Part shown: in pieces, positions 48,885-63,980 of the stretch
How the letters are laid out: the number at the start of each line of letters is the position of its first letter
Numbering within the stretch: position 1 is the first letter of the stretch
NCBI GenBank assembly: GCA_001899065.1
Contig: MKUZ01000018.1
Location: forward strand, 37,142-101,141
Direction: 5' to 3'
Source: Devosia sp. 66-22
GTDB lineage: Bacteria; Pseudomonadota; Alphaproteobacteria; Rhizobiales; Devosiaceae
DNA length: 64,000 bases
Notes under the pieces: generated by a model
What the model saw: the letters and a program-made list of their open reading frames with translations, nothing else
Told to the model about the DNA's origin: nothing
Databases searched by the model: none
Made by a program: the position numbers and the translations under genes

Positions 48885-51083
48885 GTGGTAGTGGAGAAGT
48901 GGCAGGCTCATCCCGATGAGGTCGACCAGATCGTCAGGGGGCAGTACGCCAATCCCTTCGCGATTCTGGGCCTGCAGCAGCCGTATGGCATCTGGGTAGC
49001 GCGCGCCTTCATTCCGCACGCCGAGCGGGTGACTGCCTACACGCGCGACGGCAAGTCGCTGGGCGAGTTGCTCAGACGCGACGACGCCGGCTTCTTCGAG
49101 GGCAAGGTCGAGGTCGATGGGCGCCAGCCCATCCGCTATCACGCCGCCAACAAGGGCGGCGAATGGGACGTCTACGATCCCTACAGCTTCGGTCCGGTGC
49201 TGGGGCCGATGGACGACTACTATATCGGCGAAGGCACGCATCTGCGGCTGTTCGACAAGCTGGGCGCGCACGCCATGGAGTTCGAGGGTGTGCCGGGCGT
49301 GCATTTCGCTGTCTGGGCACCAAATGCGCGCCGCGTTTCGGTGGTGGGCGCGTTCAACGAATGGGACGGGCGCCGGCATCCGATGCGCAACCGCTTCGAG
49401 ACGGGTGTGTGGGAAGTCTTCATCCCCAGCATCGGGCCGGGCACTGTCTACAAGTTCGAGATCGTCGGCGCCGACGGCAAGCTGCTGCCGCTGAAGGCCG
49501 ACCCGTTCGCGCGGCAGTCGGAGCTGCGGCCCAAGACGGCCTCGGTGGTCGCCGACCCGACGCCGTTCGCCTGGAGCGACCAGAAGTACATCGAAGCCCG
49601 TGGCAAGAAGGATTGGCGGCGGACGCCGGTTTCCATCTACGAGGTTCACCTCGGCTCGTGGCGAAAACGGGCGGACGGCAGCTTCATGAGCTACGAGCAG
49701 CTTGCCGAGCAGCTCGTCCCCTATGCCAAGGATATGGGCTTCACCCATATCGAGCTGCTGCCCATCAGCGAGCATCCCTACGATCCGAGCTGGGGCTACC
49801 AGCCCACCGGCCTCTATGCCCCGACCGCGCGCTTCGGCGACCCTGCGGGGTTCAAGCACTTCGTCGATGCGGCGCACAAGGCCGGTATCGGCATCATCCT
49901 CGACTGGGTGCCGGCGCATTTCCCCACCGACGAGCATGGTCTCGCCCATTTCGATGGAACGGCGCTCTACGAGCATGCCGATCCGCGCCAGGGCTACCAC
50001 CCCGACTGGAACACGGCGATCTACAATTTCGGACGCAAGGAGGTCTCGTCCTTCCTCGTCAACAACGCGCTCTACTGGTTCGAGGAGTTCCACATCGACG
50101 GCCTGCGCGTCGATGCGGTGGCCTCGATGCTCTATCTCGATTACTCGCGCCAGCCGGGGCAGTGGGTTCCCAATCAGTTCGGCGGCAACCACAATCTCGA
50201 GGCCGTCGCGTTCCTGCAGCGGGTCAATGCCGAGGTCTACCGGCAGCATCCCGGCGTGATGATGATCGCCGAAGAGTCAACCGCCTGGTCGGGCGTGTCG
50301 GCGCCCACCTTCGCCGGCGGGCTGGGCTTCGGCTTCAAGTGGAACATGGGGTTCATGAACGACACGCTGCGCTATATGGCGCGCAACCCCATCCACCGTC
50401 GCTACCATCACAACGACATGACCTTTGCGGCGCTCTATGCGTTCAGCGAGAACTACGTACTGCCGCTCAGCCACGACGAGGTCGTGCACGGCAAGGGCTC
50501 GCTTATCAGCAAGATGGGCGGTGACGATTGGCAGCAGTTCGCCGCGCTGCGTGCCTATTACGCCTTTATGTGGGGCTGGCCGGGCAAGAAGCTGCTGTTC
50601 ATGGGCCAGGAATTCGCGCAGCGCGAGGAATGGAACGAGAGCAAGGGCCTCGACTGGTGGCTCCTCGACGCGGGCATGCATGAAGGCATGCGCCGGCTCA
50701 TCTGCGATCTCAACGCCGCGTACAAGGAACTGCCGGCGCTGCACGGGCGTGACAACGAACCGGAAGGGTTCGAATGGCTCATCGGCAACGACCACGCCAA
50801 TTCGGTCTTTGCCTGGACGCGCCGCTCGAACGGCACGGCGCCGGTGGTGGTCATCGCCAACCTGACACCGGTTCCGCGCGACAATTATCGCGTGCCCATG
50901 CCCAAGGCGGGCGAGTGGAGCGAGCGGGTCAACACCGACGCCGGCTGGTACAGCGGCAGCAATACGGGCAACCAGGGCAAGGTGGTTGCTCACAGCCAGG
51001 AGGGGAACGGCTGGATGCCGGCTTACGCAGATCTCTATCTGCCGCCGCTGGCGACCTTGATCTTGAAATACGACCCGGATTGA
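48885..51083 (+). CDS. glgB: 1,4-alpha-glucan branching enzyme
   Basis: A 732-residue GH13 branching enzyme with N-terminal CBM48 modules ([28 protein letters not shown]) and the catalytic barrel: GWVPAHFP-like loop, [18 protein letters not shown] with the nucleophile Asp, [13 protein letters not shown] with the acid Glu, and [12 protein letters not shown]. It introduces alpha-1,6 branches into growing glycogen. The GTG start at 48885 lies nine bases after glgP. The AglB/glgB length is normal. Confidence 0.95.
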   Translation: MVVEKWQAHPDEVDQIVRGQYANPFAILGLQQPYGIWVARAFIPHAERVTAYTRDGKSLGELLRRDDAGFFEGKVEVDGRQPIRYHAANKGGEWDVYDPYSFGPVLGPMDDYYIGEGTHLRLFDKLGAHAMEFEGVPGVHFAVWAPNARRVSVVGAFNEWDGRRHPMRNRFETGVWEVFIPSIGPGTVYKFEIVGADGKLLPLKADPFARQSELRPKTASVVADPTPFAWSDQKYIEARGKKDWRRTPVSIYEVHLGSWRKRADGSFMSYEQLAEQLVPYAKDMGFTHIELLPISEHPYDPSWGYQPTGLYAPTARFGDPAGFKHFVDAAHKAGIGIILDWVPAHFPTDEHGLAHFDGTALYEHADPRQGYHPDWNTAIYNFGRKEVSSFLVNNALYWFEEFHIDGLRVDAVASMLYLDYSRQPGQWVPNQFGGNHNLEAVAFLQRVNAEVYRQHPGVMMIAEESTAWSGVSAPTFAGGLGFGFKWNMGFMNDTLRYMARNPIHRRYHHNDMTFAALYAFSENYVLPLSHDEVVHGKGSLISKMGGDDWQQFAALRAYYAFMWGWPGKKLLFMGQEFAQREEWNESKGLDWWLLDAGMHEGMRRLICDLNAAYKELPALHGRDNEPEGFEWLIGNDHANSVFAWTRRSNGTAPVVVIANLTPVPRDNYRVPMPKAGEWSERVNTDAGWYSGSNTGNQGKVVAHSQEGNGWMPAYADLYLPPLATLILKYDPD

Positions 51084-51102
51084 TCCGGGCGAGGAGGGAG
51101 AC

Positions 51103-52370
51103 ATGGCAGACTATCGGACACCATCGCCGCTTGCGCGTGAGGCGATGGCTTATGTGCTCGCGGGGGGACGCGGCACGCGGCTCTACGACCTGACGGATCG
51201 GCGCGCCAAGCCCGCCGTGTATTTCGGCGGCAAGTCGCGTATCATCGATTTCGCGCTGTCGAACGCGCTGAACTCGGGCATCCGCCGTATCTCGGTGGCG
51301 ACGCAGTATCAGGCGCATTCGCTGATCAGGCACCTGCAGCGCGGCTGGAACTTCCTGCGCACCGAGCGAAACGAGAGCTTCGACGTGCTGCCGGCATCGC
51401 AACGGGTGAGCGAGACGCAGTGGTACGAGGGTACCGCTGACGCCGTCTACCAGAACATGGACATCATCGAGGATTACGGTCCGCGCTACATCGTCCTCTT
51501 GGCCGGCGACCACATCTACAAGATGGACTACGAAATCATGCTGCGCCAGCATGTGGACACCGGCGCCGATGTCACCATCGGCTGCCTCGAAGTGCCGCGC
51601 ATGGAAGCCACCGGCTTTGGCGTGATGCATGTCGACGGCCGCGACCGCGTCATCGATTTCGTCGAGAAGCCGAAGGACCCGCCGGGCATTCCGGACAAGC
51701 CGGACATGGCCCTCGCCTCGATGGGCATCTATGTGTTCGAGACGCGCTTCCTGATGGAGCAGTTGCGCCGCGACGCGCAGACCGAAGGCTCGAGCCGCGA
51801 TTTCGGCAAGGACATCATTCCTTATATCGTCAAGAACGGCTCAGCCTGGGCGCACCGTTTCCCGCGCTCCTGCGTCCGCTCGCCCAACGAGGAGGTCGCC
51901 TACTGGCGCGACGTGGGGACGATCGACGCCTATTGGAAGGCGAATATCGATCTCACCGACGTCACCCCGCAGCTCGATCTCTACGACCGCGACTGGCCGA
52001 TCTGGACCTATGCCGAGGTCACGCCGCCGGCCAAGTTCGTGCACGACTATGAGGGGCGTCGCGGCTCGGCGGTCAACTCGCTGGTCTCCGGCGACTGCAT
52101 CGTGTCGGGCGGCATGCTCGAGCGGACGCTGCTATCCACCGGCTCGCGGGTCCACTCCTACTCGCAGTTGAACGAAGCCGTGGTGCTGCCGCACTGCATG
52201 ATCAATCGCGGCGCGCGGCTGCGCAAAGTGGTGGTCGACCGCGGCGTGGTGATCCCTGAGGGGCTCGTGGTCGGCGAGGATCCGGCCTTCGACAGCCAGT
52301 GGTTCCGCCGCACCGAAGGCGGCGTGACGCTGATCACCCAGCCGATGATCGACAACTATCTGGCGAGCAG

Positions 52371-52374
<4 letters not shown>
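51103..52374 (+). CDS. glgC: Glucose-1-phosphate adenylyltransferase (ADP-glucose pyrophosphorylase)
   Basis: A 423-residue enzyme with an N-terminal nucleotidyltransferase domain ([23 protein letters not shown] with the pyrophosphorylase signature, [12 protein letters not shown]) and a C-terminal left-handed beta-helix ([17 protein letters not shown]). It makes ADP-glucose, the committed step of glycogen synthesis, and is the usual allosteric control point. The stop overlaps the glgA start (ATGA). Confidence 0.95.
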
Positions 52375-55446
<3,072 letters not shown>

Positions 55447-55459
55447 GATATCGGGGCTC

Positions 55460-57631
55460 GTGAAACCGCAACTCGTTCCGCATGGCGGCAGCTTCGAGAA
55501 GCTCGGTGCCACCATCACGCCCGACGGCGTCAATTTCGCCGTCTACTCCGAGACGGCCTCGGCGCTGTTCGTGTCGCTCTATGATGAAGCCGACAGCGAG
55601 ATCGGGCGCTTCGAGCTCGACGGCCACGACAACAACATCCATCACGGGCTGATCGCCGGCGTCGGCCCCGGCGCGAAGTACGGGCTGCGGGCCGACGGGC
55701 CCTACGATCCCGATCAGGGCGTCAATTTCGACCCAAACAAGCTTCTGGTTGATCCCTATGCGCGCCGGCTCGACCGGGTCTTCGTGCGCTCGCCGCGACT
55801 GCGCCTGCCGCGCGAGGACGCGGTGGATACCGCGCCACTCGTTCCCAAGGCAGTCATCGTCACGCCGGGGGTCAACAAGGTGGCGACGCCGCGCCGCAAG
55901 GCGCCGACGCTGATGTACGAGCTCAATGTGCGCGGCTACACCATGCGCCATCCGGGCGTGCAGGGGCCGCTGCGCGGCACGGTGGCCGCGCTCACCACGC
56001 AGCGCATCATCGATCATCTTAAATATCTGGGCGTCGACTGTGTCGAGCTGATGCCGGTCGCGGCCTTCATCGACGACGCGCATCTGCCGTCGCTCGGGCT
56101 CACCAATGCCTGGGGCTACAATCCGGTGGCCTATTTCGCCATCGACCCCCGTCTCGCGCCGCGCGGCCCGCAGGAGTTGCGGGTAATGACCGACCTCTAC
56201 CGCAAGAACGGCATTTCAGTCATTCTCGATGTCGTCTACAACCATACCGGCGAAGGCGACTACAATGGCCCCGTGCTCAGCATGAAGGGTCTTGATGCTC
56301 GGACCTATTACCGGCACGTGGAAGTCGATGGCAAGCAGCACCTGATCAACGATGCGGGCACCGGCAACACGCTGCGCTGCGATCACCCGGCGGTGCAGCG
56401 GCTGGTGATCGAGAGCCTGCGCTACTGGGTCGAGGAGACTGGGGTGTCCGGCTTCCGTTTCGATCTCGCGACGATCCTGGGCCGTGAGCCGGGTTTCAAC
56501 CCCGACGCCCGCATGCTGCAGATGATCAAGCAGGACCCGGTGCTGAGCAAGTGCCAGCTCGTCGCCGAACCGTGGGACCCCGGTCCGGGCGGCTACGGCG
56601 TGGGCAAGTTCGGCAAGGAATTCCGCGAGTGGAACGACACCTATCGCGATGAGATCCGCGAGTTCTGGCGCGGCGAGCCGGGTAAGATCGGAGCGCTCGC
56701 CGGCAAGGTGTCGGGCTCGGCGGAGATCTACAATTTCGCCGGCCGCAAGCCGAGTGCCGGCGTCAACTTCCTTGCCGTACATGACGGCTTCACGCTCGCC
56801 GACCTCGTCTCCTATGTCGACAAGCACAACGAGGCCAATGGCGAGGGCAATCGCGACGGCAACAACAACAATGCCTCGTGGAACTGCGGCGCCGAAGGCC
56901 CCACCGACGATGCCGCGATCCTCGCGGCGCGCCGCCGCGACGTGCGTGCGCTGCTCGCGACGCTGTTCATGTCGCGCGGCATGCCGCTGATCCAGCAGGG
57001 CGACGAGATGGGCCGCACGCAGCGCGGCAACAACAACGCCTACGCGCAAGACAACGAGATTACCTGGCTCGACTGGGAAGGCGCCGATGGCGACCTCGTC
57101 GATTTCGTTGCCGCCGCCAACACCTTCCGCCGGGCGCATGCCGCGCTGACGCACGACCATTTCCTCGACGGCAAGGAGAAGCACGGCATCCGCGATGTCG
57201 TCTGGTGGCACCAGGATGGCCGCGAGATGAACCACGACGACTGGAGCCGATCGGGCCAGTCGGTGCTGGGTATGCAACTCCGCACAGCTACCGACGAGAT
57301 CCTCGTCTGGTTCAATCGCCACGCCGAGAGCATCACCGCGATTCTGCCGGACGGCGGCTGGGCGCTGGGCCTTGCGTCCGACGACAAGACTCCCGTGGGG
57401 TTCACCGGCCGCACCGTGCACTTGCCGCCGCGATCCGTGGTCGCCCTGATCCGCGCCCAGATTCCCAAGGACGAGCCGCTCGAGATTCCGCCTGCACAGG
57501 AACCGCCCGCGACGCCCGAGGAAGACCCGGTGCAGATACCGCCGGACAATCCCAATGAGGAACCGCCGGCGCCGGTCGAGGAGCCGCCGCCGGACTATCC
57601 CGACGAGCTTCCGCCGGGCAGGGCGAACTAA
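55460..57631 (+). CDS. glgX: Glycogen debranching enzyme with unusual Pro/Glu-rich tail
   Basis: A 723-residue GH13 isoamylase-type enzyme from GTG 55460. An N-terminal CBM48 module (LGATITPDGVNFAVYSETASALFVSLYD) precedes the barrel with DVVYNHTGEG, GFRFDLATILG (nucleophile), LVAEPWDPGPGGYGVGKF (acid) and VNFLAVHDGFTLADLVSY. It removes alpha-1,6 branches of phosphorylase-limit dextrin. The last ~56 residues (from 668) are almost all Pro, Glu and Asp and have no counterpart in typical GlgX. A start at ATG 55331 inside pgm would add 43 residues; the GTG 14 bases after the pgm stop is preferred. Confidence 0.92.
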   Translation: MKPQLVPHGGSFEKLGATITPDGVNFAVYSETASALFVSLYDEADSEIGRFELDGHDNNIHHGLIAGVGPGAKYGLRADGPYDPDQGVNFDPNKLLVDPYARRLDRVFVRSPRLRLPREDAVDTAPLVPKAVIVTPGVNKVATPRRKAPTLMYELNVRGYTMRHPGVQGPLRGTVAALTTQRIIDHLKYLGVDCVELMPVAAFIDDAHLPSLGLTNAWGYNPVAYFAIDPRLAPRGPQELRVMTDLYRKNGISVILDVVYNHTGEGDYNGPVLSMKGLDARTYYRHVEVDGKQHLINDAGTGNTLRCDHPAVQRLVIESLRYWVEETGVSGFRFDLATILGREPGFNPDARMLQMIKQDPVLSKCQLVAEPWDPGPGGYGVGKFGKEFREWNDTYRDEIREFWRGEPGKIGALAGKVSGSAEIYNFAGRKPSAGVNFLAVHDGFTLADLVSYVDKHNEANGEGNRDGNNNNASWNCGAEGPTDDAAILAARRRDVRALLATLFMSRGMPLIQQGDEMGRTQRGNNNAYAQDNEITWLDWEGADGDLVDFVAAANTFRRAHAALTHDHFLDGKEKHGIRDVVWWHQDGREMNHDDWSRSGQSVLGMQLRTATDEILVWFNRHAESITAILPDGGWALGLASDDKTPVGFTGRTVHLPPRSVVALIRAQIPKDEPLEIPPAQEPPATPEEDPVQIPPDNPNEEPPAPVEEPPPDYPDELPPGRAN

Positions 57632-58080
57632 CCTACGCGCTCAACGATCCGGAAGCCCAGGTGACGATAGAGCGACTGCGCGGTGGCGTTGTCGATATCG
57701 GTCTTGAGATCGACGAAGGGTATTCCGCGCGCCGTCGACGCGGCGAGCGCCATCGTCAGCAGCGCGGCGCCCAGTCCGCGTTTCCGCCACGCTCGGTCGA
57801 CGACGAGATCCTTGATGAAGCCGTCGCGCCAGCAATGGCAGAAACCGACGACCCGACCCTGCTCCGCTGCGACGAACATCAGTTCGGGCGCGTAGTCGGC
57901 GTCGGTTGTCACCCAGGTCCACCATGCATCGAACGCCACCGCGCTATCGCCGAACCCGTCCGCATAGACGTGGTTCATCAACTCGCGACACAGCCGCGCG
58001 GTGTCGATGTCGAAGGGGAGCAGCGTGAGCGCTGCGGGGAGCGGCGCGTCGGCAAGCGGCGCGTCGAGGTCGCGTCGCAT
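57628..58080 (-). CDS. GNAT-family N-acetyltransferase
   Basis: A 150-residue GNAT enzyme. The acetyl-CoA binding segment KDLVVDRAWRKRGLGAALLTMAL (R-x-x-G-x-G/A pattern) is central, with VVGFCHCW before it and the C-terminal NATAQSLYRHLGFRIVERV. It transfers an acetyl group to an amine of a small molecule or protein. It converges on glgX with overlapping stops and is followed closely by ureG on the same strand. Confidence 0.85.
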   Translation of the reverse strand: MRRDLDAPLADAPLPAALTLLPFDIDTARLCRELMNHVYADGFGDSAVAFDAWWTWVTTDADYAPELMFVAAEQGRVVGFCHCWRDGFIKDLVVDRAWRKRGLGAALLTMALAASTARGIPFVDLKTDIDNATAQSLYRHLGFRIVERVG

Positions 58081-58099
58081 GCGGAAATAGGGAACGTCC

Positions 58100-58729
58100 C
58101 TACTCAGCGGCGATTGCGGGCCGCAGCCCGCCCACGCGCTCGATAAAGCCGATGATCTCCTCGAGCCGCTCGCGTCGCAGCATGTCGGTGAACACGTAGG
58201 GCCGGCCGTCGCGCACGCGCTGCGTGTCGGCTTCCATCACCTCGAGGCTGGCGTTCACATAGGGCGCGAGATCGGTGTGCGTGATCACCAGCAGGTCCGA
58301 TTTGGTGATTGCTGGGCCGCCCTTGCGCGGGATCTTTTCGCCCTGCGCCACCGAGATCACATAGATGGTGACGTCGGCGAGGTCGGGCGAGAATGTTGCC
58401 GCGAGATTGTCGCCGCCGCTCTCGATCAGCACCAGATCGAGATCCGGGAAGCGGCGGTTGAGGTCGGCGATGGCCGCAAGGTTCAGCGACACATCCTCGC
58501 GGATCGCGGTGTGCGGGCAGCCGCCCGTTTCGACGCCGACGATGCGGTCTTCGCTGATCGCCTGCACGCGGTTGAGGATCAGCGCATCTTCGCGGGTGTA
58601 GATGTCGTTGGTCACCACGGCCATCGAGTAGCGCTCGCGCATCGCCTTGAGCAGCATTTCGCACAGGGTCGTCTTGCCCGACCCCACCGGCCCGCCTATC
58701 CCCACGCGCAGCGGACCGTTCGCGCTCAT
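58100..58729 (-). CDS. ureG: Urease accessory GTPase UreG
   Basis: A 209-residue GTPase. Walker [12 protein letters not shown] is at residues 12-22, followed by [30 protein letters not shown] with the conserved CPH nickel site, [17 protein letters not shown] and TKSDL. UreG hydrolyses GTP to drive nickel delivery to apo-urease through UreF/D. ATG 58729 overlaps the stop of the upstream membrane gene by four bases. Confidence 0.95.
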   Translation of the reverse strand: MSANGPLRVGIGGPVGSGKTTLCEMLLKAMRERYSMAVVTNDIYTREDALILNRVQAISEDRIVGVETGGCPHTAIREDVSLNLAAIADLNRRFPDLDLVLIESGGDNLAATFSPDLADVTIYVISVAQGEKIPRKGGPAITKSDLLVITHTDLAPYVNASLEVMEADTQRVRDGRPYVFTDMLRRERLEEIIGFIERVGGLRPAIAAE

Positions 58730-59157
58730 AGCAGCCTCATCACCACGAGGATCAGGAACCCCGCTCCAATCCAGAAGCAGAGCGGCGCATAGTTCTTGCG
58801 GTCGAGCGTCGCGAAGGGTTCCGTGGGGAACCGGGCGCGCCAGCCTCGGGTGTAGCTCAGCGCCCCCCGGCCGATGAACAGCGCCGCGAGCAGCAGGCCC
58901 AGCAGCGTCAGCCACCAGCCGCCGCTGGTGTGGTCGGCGAGCGCCAGCGCGACGATGCCGGCGGCAAGGATCAGCAGCGACACGACGAACGTCAAGAGCC
59001 GATTGGGCATGCGGGTGATGCCGGGCGTGCCCACTACGGTCTGGGCGAGCAGCGTTTCGTTGCGGATCGGCCAGGTGCGGCCGAGCGACCAGAGCAGTTG
59101 GGCGAATGCCACCATCAGCAGCGGCACGAAGGTCAGCGACCCGACGACCATGTTCAT
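58726..59157 (-). CDS. Membrane protein (DUF3995-like) inside the urease operon
   Basis: A 143-residue protein with four hydrophobic segments: [61 protein letters not shown] and [20 protein letters not shown]. The motif layout resembles DUF3995. It overlaps both ureF and ureG by four bases, so it is fully co-translated with the maturation genes. A link to nickel or urea handling is possible but unproven; it has no His/Asp-rich HupE-type nickel motif. Confidence 0.75.
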   Translation of the reverse strand: MNMVVGSLTFVPLLMVAFAQLLWSLGRTWPIRNETLLAQTVVGTPGITRMPNRLLTFVVSLLILAAGIVALALADHTSGGWWLTLLGLLLAALFIGRGALSYTRGWRARFPTEPFATLDRKNYAPLCFWIGAGFLILVVMRLL

Positions 59158-59816
59158 GAGCGGAAGACTCGCGTTCCCAGCATTTCGTGGCGCATCTGCG
59201 CGATATCGGCTGCATAGGCGATGCCGCCGATGCCGTCGAGCGATGCATTTGCCGCATGTGCCGCCAGAGCCGAAACGTCCGGCTCGAGTCCGGCAAGCAC
59301 CTGCAGCCCTGCGGTTTGGCCCAGCGGCACGAGCCGCACCGCCACGGATATCTGCGTATGGGTGGCGGCCGTGAGGTAGCCGAGCAGCGTCTCCTCCAGT
59401 CCGATCCCCTGCGCCCCGGCGACGGCTCCAACCACGACGGGGTAGGGGCAGGGCTGCGGCAATCGGGCGAACACGTCAGACGGCCAGGCGTGCGCCGCGG
59501 CCATGAAGGCCTCGCCGGTCAGCGCCGTCTCGGCATGCCGCTCGCTCGCGGCGGTCAGCGCCAGCCCCAGATCGGCCAGCTCCGCCAGCATCGCCGCGTC
59601 CGCATGCCCGCGATGGGCATGTGCCAGCAGGATCGCGTCGGTCTTGAGCGCGCCATGCGCCAGCGCGCCGACGATCCAGTCCCTGAGGCGCATGGCGTCC
59701 GTCACGCGGCCATCCGCAATCGCCGTCTCGAGCCCCTGCGACCAGGCGAAGGCGCCCACCGGAAAGGCCGGCGAGAGCCAGGTCAGGAGGCGCTGCAATG
59801 CGGCGGGACCCGTCAT
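59154..59816 (-). CDS. ureF: Urease accessory protein UreF
   Basis: A 220-residue all-helical protein. [24 protein letters not shown] at the start and [22 protein letters not shown] near the C-terminus are the UreF signatures. UreF binds UreD and UreG in the pre-activation complex and gates GTPase-driven nickel insertion. It is coupled to the DUF3995-like gene downstream and lies one base after ureE. Confidence 0.93.
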   Translation of the reverse strand: MTGPAALQRLLTWLSPAFPVGAFAWSQGLETAIADGRVTDAMRLRDWIVGALAHGALKTDAILLAHAHRGHADAAMLAELADLGLALTAASERHAETALTGEAFMAAAHAWPSDVFARLPQPCPYPVVVGAVAGAQGIGLEETLLGYLTAATHTQISVAVRLVPLGQTAGLQVLAGLEPDVSALAAHAANASLDGIGGIAYAADIAQMRHEMLGTRVFRS

Positions 59817-59817
59817 C

Positions 59818-60252
59818 TCAGTGCGGCGCGTGGTAAGCGCCCTGCATGGGGATGAACGGCTCGGTCGTGTCGCGAACCTCGGCGCCCAGCCCCTGCAGCA
59901 TGGCCTTGGCCACGTGGTCGCGCGGCACGAGGATGCGCTTCTTTTCGATCTGCGCCGCCATGTGGCGATTGCCGATATGCCAGGCGATTTGTGCCAGATG
60001 TTCCGCGCCTTTTGGCAGGATCTCGAGGAGCGGTTCGGGCGCCGCGATGACTTCGATGACGCGCCCGTCCTCGAGCAGCAGGCCGCCGAAATGGTCGAGC
60101 GTGACGGCTTCGGGGAAGTCGACGAGAACCTCTTCTCCCTTGACGTTCAGCACCTTGCGGCGAAGCCGGCGCTGGTCGGAGGTGAGAACAAGCTGGGCGA
60201 AGGGTTTGCCCTTGCCGTGGTTGGCGGGCAGTGCGGCGGTGGCTTTCAACAT
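59818..60252 (-). CDS. ureE: Urease nickel chaperone UreE
   Basis: A 144-residue metallochaperone: an N-terminal domain ([36 protein letters not shown]) and a C-terminal nickel domain ([14 protein letters not shown] with the key His). The C-terminus ([12 protein letters not shown]) has only a short histidine tail, unlike His-rich UreE proteins, so it carries few nickel ions. It hands nickel to UreG. Confidence 0.92.
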   Translation of the reverse strand: MLKATAALPANHGKGKPFAQLVLTSDQRRLRRKVLNVKGEEVLVDFPEAVTLDHFGGLLLEDGRVIEVIAAPEPLLEILPKGAEHLAQIAWHIGNRHMAAQIEKKRILVPRDHVAKAMLQGLGAEVRDTTEPFIPMQGAYHAPH

Positions 60253-60320
60253 ACGCCGACCTTACCCGGGCAATCGCTGGCATAAAAGGGTACTCGCGCG
60301 GTCCTGCAGACGGATTGAGC

Positions 60321-60689
60321 CTACGGCGTCTGTACGTTTTCGGTGCAGGTCAGCACCGGCGCGGCGTCGAGGCCCTCGGTGACATTGTGCAGCGTGCCGT
60401 CGCTGCCCTTGTTCCACCATTCCCAGACGCCCGACACGTATTTTGCGCCGGATGCGGAGATCACGTTGACCAGCACGACTTCTTCGCCCTCGATGGGGAC
60501 GATGGCGAAGAAATTAGGTTGCGCGTTGATGTATTTGACGGTCAGCGGCTCGGTACCCTCGCCGCAGCCATAGAGGGCGGTGACGATCTGCACGTCTCCC
60601 GTGAGGTTGATCCCCACATTGAGGTCGACGGCGGCGAAAGCGGGGGATGCCGCAAACAGCAGCGGGGCGAGGGCGATCGGTTTCAGCAT
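60321..60689 (-). CDS. C-type lysozyme inhibitor (MliC/PliC family)
   Basis: A 122-residue exported protein with a signal peptide ending AFA before AVDLN; there is no lipobox, so it is the soluble periplasmic type. The MliC domain shows ALYGCGEGTEPLTVKYIN, the inhibitory loop VLVNVISASGAKYVSG (SASG plus Tyr) and VWEWWNKGSDGTLH. Such proteins block host or competitor c-type lysozyme. AGAGGAG precedes the ATG. The position between ureC and ureE is unusual; it probably has joined the operon by chance, or is expressed alone. Confidence 0.85.
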   Translation of the reverse strand: MLKPIALAPLLFAASPAFAAVDLNVGINLTGDVQIVTALYGCGEGTEPLTVKYINAQPNFFAIVPIEGEEVVLVNVISASGAKYVSGVWEWWNKGSDGTLHNVTEGLDAAPVLTCTENVQTP

Positions 60690-60816
60690 GGCGCAACTCC
60701 TCTGGTTGAATCGGGAGGATAGCGTGCCCGGCAAAGATGTCACCCGCTTGGCGTCAGGCGGCTTCGAGCGTGTTGGGCCGGGGCTGGTAGCTGTCGACAT
60801 CGGCAAAAGCGGCGGG

Positions 60817-62526
<1,710 letters not shown>

Positions 62527-62529
62527 GGC

Positions 62530-62934
62530 TCAGCCTTCTGCGTCGGCGCGAGTGGCGCGCTGGGAGGTGTAGACATGGGCGGCGGTGTCGATGAAATGGC
62601 TGAGGAGCTGGTCGCGCTGGCGCGTGCGCGGGTCGTCGAGCCGGCCGGCGACCAGCGAGGCGCCGAGCAGCCGCGCGACATACGCGGCCTTGCTCTTGCC
62701 CTCGGCTTCATAGCTCGTGGCGTTATCGTCGAGCGTCCCGACGAGCTCCCGCAACGACGCATCGTCCATGCCCAGCTTGACTTGCGTCCAGCTCTGGGTC
62801 TGGTCGTTGGCAAGCAGCCGGGAGACGAAGCTGCCGAGCAGCAGCATCGTCTCGGGATCGCTGCGGCCGCTGCGGTCGAGCTCGTCCACCATCTGGTGGA
62901 AGCGCTCGATGAAGGCCGCCTGCCAGTCCGCCAT
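62530..62934 (-). CDS. Unknown protein in the urease operon (a)
   Basis: A 134-residue protein predicted to be all-helical (WQAAFIERFHQMVDELDRSG, ETMLLLGSFVSRLLAND, AAYVARLLGASLVAG). No signal, membrane segment or cysteines. It begins five bases after the stop of the 62939 gene and ends three bases before the ureC ATG, so it is surely transcribed with urease. A few His residues are not clustered for metal binding. Function unknown. Confidence 0.65.
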   Translation of the reverse strand: MADWQAAFIERFHQMVDELDRSGRSDPETMLLLGSFVSRLLANDQTQSWTQVKLGMDDASLRELVGTLDDNATSYEAEGKSKAAYVARLLGASLVAGRLDDPRTRQRDQLLSHFIDTAAHVYTSQRATRADAEG

Positions 62935-62938
62935 CGGG

Positions 62939-63361
62939 TCAGTGCCGCGAGCGCTTCGGTGCGGGCGTGGTGACGACGACCTTGGCGGCAGGCTTCACCA
63001 GCGACGCGCACTCGTCGATGTAGCGGTCGAGGAAGCCGACGCCGGGAACGAGGTCGCCCTGCTTCTGGTGCCGCGCGATCAGCGACAAGGCCAGCGCCTC
63101 GAGGCCGCGGACGCCCTTGTTGTCGCCTGCCTGCTGCATCCTGGCGCTCTGCTCGGCGAAAATCCTGAGCATCTCGTCATAGGTCGGGCCGCTGGCGCGC
63201 GCCTTGAGGTCGGCCCAGTTCTTGGCGCCGGCATCCTTGGCGAGCTTGTAGGCATAGCTGCCCACAATGCGGCGCACGGCCGGGTCGCGGCCTTCGCCAC
63301 CATTGAGCGCCGTCATCACGGCGATCAGCCGGCTGCGGAAGATTTCGTCGCGTTCGGCCAT
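62939..63361 (-). CDS. Unknown protein in the urease operon (b)
   Basis: A 140-residue helical protein (FRSRLIAVMTALNGGEGRD, SYAYKLAKDAGAKNWADLKA, LRIFAEQSARMQQ) with a basic Pro/Lys tail (PAAKVVVTTPAPKRSRH). It starts within the ureB stop (TGATG). Like its neighbour it is not one of the classical urease proteins. No family is recognised; the pair may be specific to this lineage. Confidence 0.65.
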   Translation of the reverse strand: MAERDEIFRSRLIAVMTALNGGEGRDPAVRRIVGSYAYKLAKDAGAKNWADLKARASGPTYDEMLRIFAEQSARMQQAGDNKGVRGLEALALSLIARHQKQGDLVPGVGFLDRYIDECASLVKPAAKVVVTTPAPKRSRH

Positions 63362-63666
63362 CAGAGCGCTCCCATGACCTTGCCCTGGAACCCGAACACC
63401 GTTCGCGTCCCCGACAGCGGCACGAGGTGGACCTCGCGCGCCTGTCCGGGCTCGAACCGCACGGCCGTTCCCGCCGCGATGTCGAGGCGCATGCCGCGCG
63501 CCTTCTCGCGGTCGAAGCGCAGGCCGTTGTTGGTTTCATAGAAATGGTAGTGCGAGCCGACCTGGATGGGACGGTCGCCGCTATTGGCAACTTCGAGCGT
63601 CAATTGCGGTGCCCCCGCATTGAGCTCGATATCGCCGGGCCTGGTGATGATTTCGCCGGGGATCAT
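63361..63666 (-). CDS. ureB: Urease subunit beta
   Basis: A 101-residue structural subunit: [60 protein letters not shown] and [17 protein letters not shown]. It forms the trimer-of-trimers with UreA and UreC. It starts five bases downstream of the ureA stop. Confidence 0.95.
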   Translation of the reverse strand: MIPGEIITRPGDIELNAGAPQLTLEVANSGDRPIQVGSHYHFYETNNGLRFDREKARGMRLDIAAGTAVRFEPGQAREVHLVPLSGTRTVFGFQGKVMGAL

Positions 63667-63670
63667 GATT

Positions 63671-63973
63671 TTACCGAATGGGGTGGTGGACGGTCACCAG
63701 CTTGGTGCCGTCGGGAAAGGTGGCTTCGACCTGGACGTCGGAGATCATCTCGGGAATGCCGGCCATGCACTGGTCCCGCGTGACGACATGCGCGCCCGCT
63801 TCCATCAGGTCGGCGACGCTGCGCCCGTCGCGCGCACCCTCGACCACGAAGTCGGTGATGAGCGCGATGGCTTCGGGATGGTTGAGCTTGACACCGCGCC
63901 CGAGACGGTTGCGCGCCACGATGGCGGCCATCGAGACGAGCAGCTTGTCCTTTTCGCGGGGCGTCAGGTTCAT
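63671..63973 (-). CDS. ureA: Urease subunit gamma
   Basis: A 100-residue subunit: [51 protein letters not shown] and the C-terminal [20 protein letters not shown]. The full family length is present. It is the first structural gene after the (cut) ureD. Confidence 0.95.
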   Translation of the reverse strand: MNLTPREKDKLLVSMAAIVARNRLGRGVKLNHPEAIALITDFVVEGARDGRSVADLMEAGAHVVTRDQCMAGIPEMISDVQVEATFPDGTKLVTVHHPIR

Positions 63974-63980
63974 GGGAGTC

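Noticed and set aside
48585..50249. Long open frame on the minus strand opposite glgP/glgB
   Set aside because: High-GC antisense frame without ribosome-binding site, family motifs or conserved composition; the plus-strand glg genes explain the DNA.
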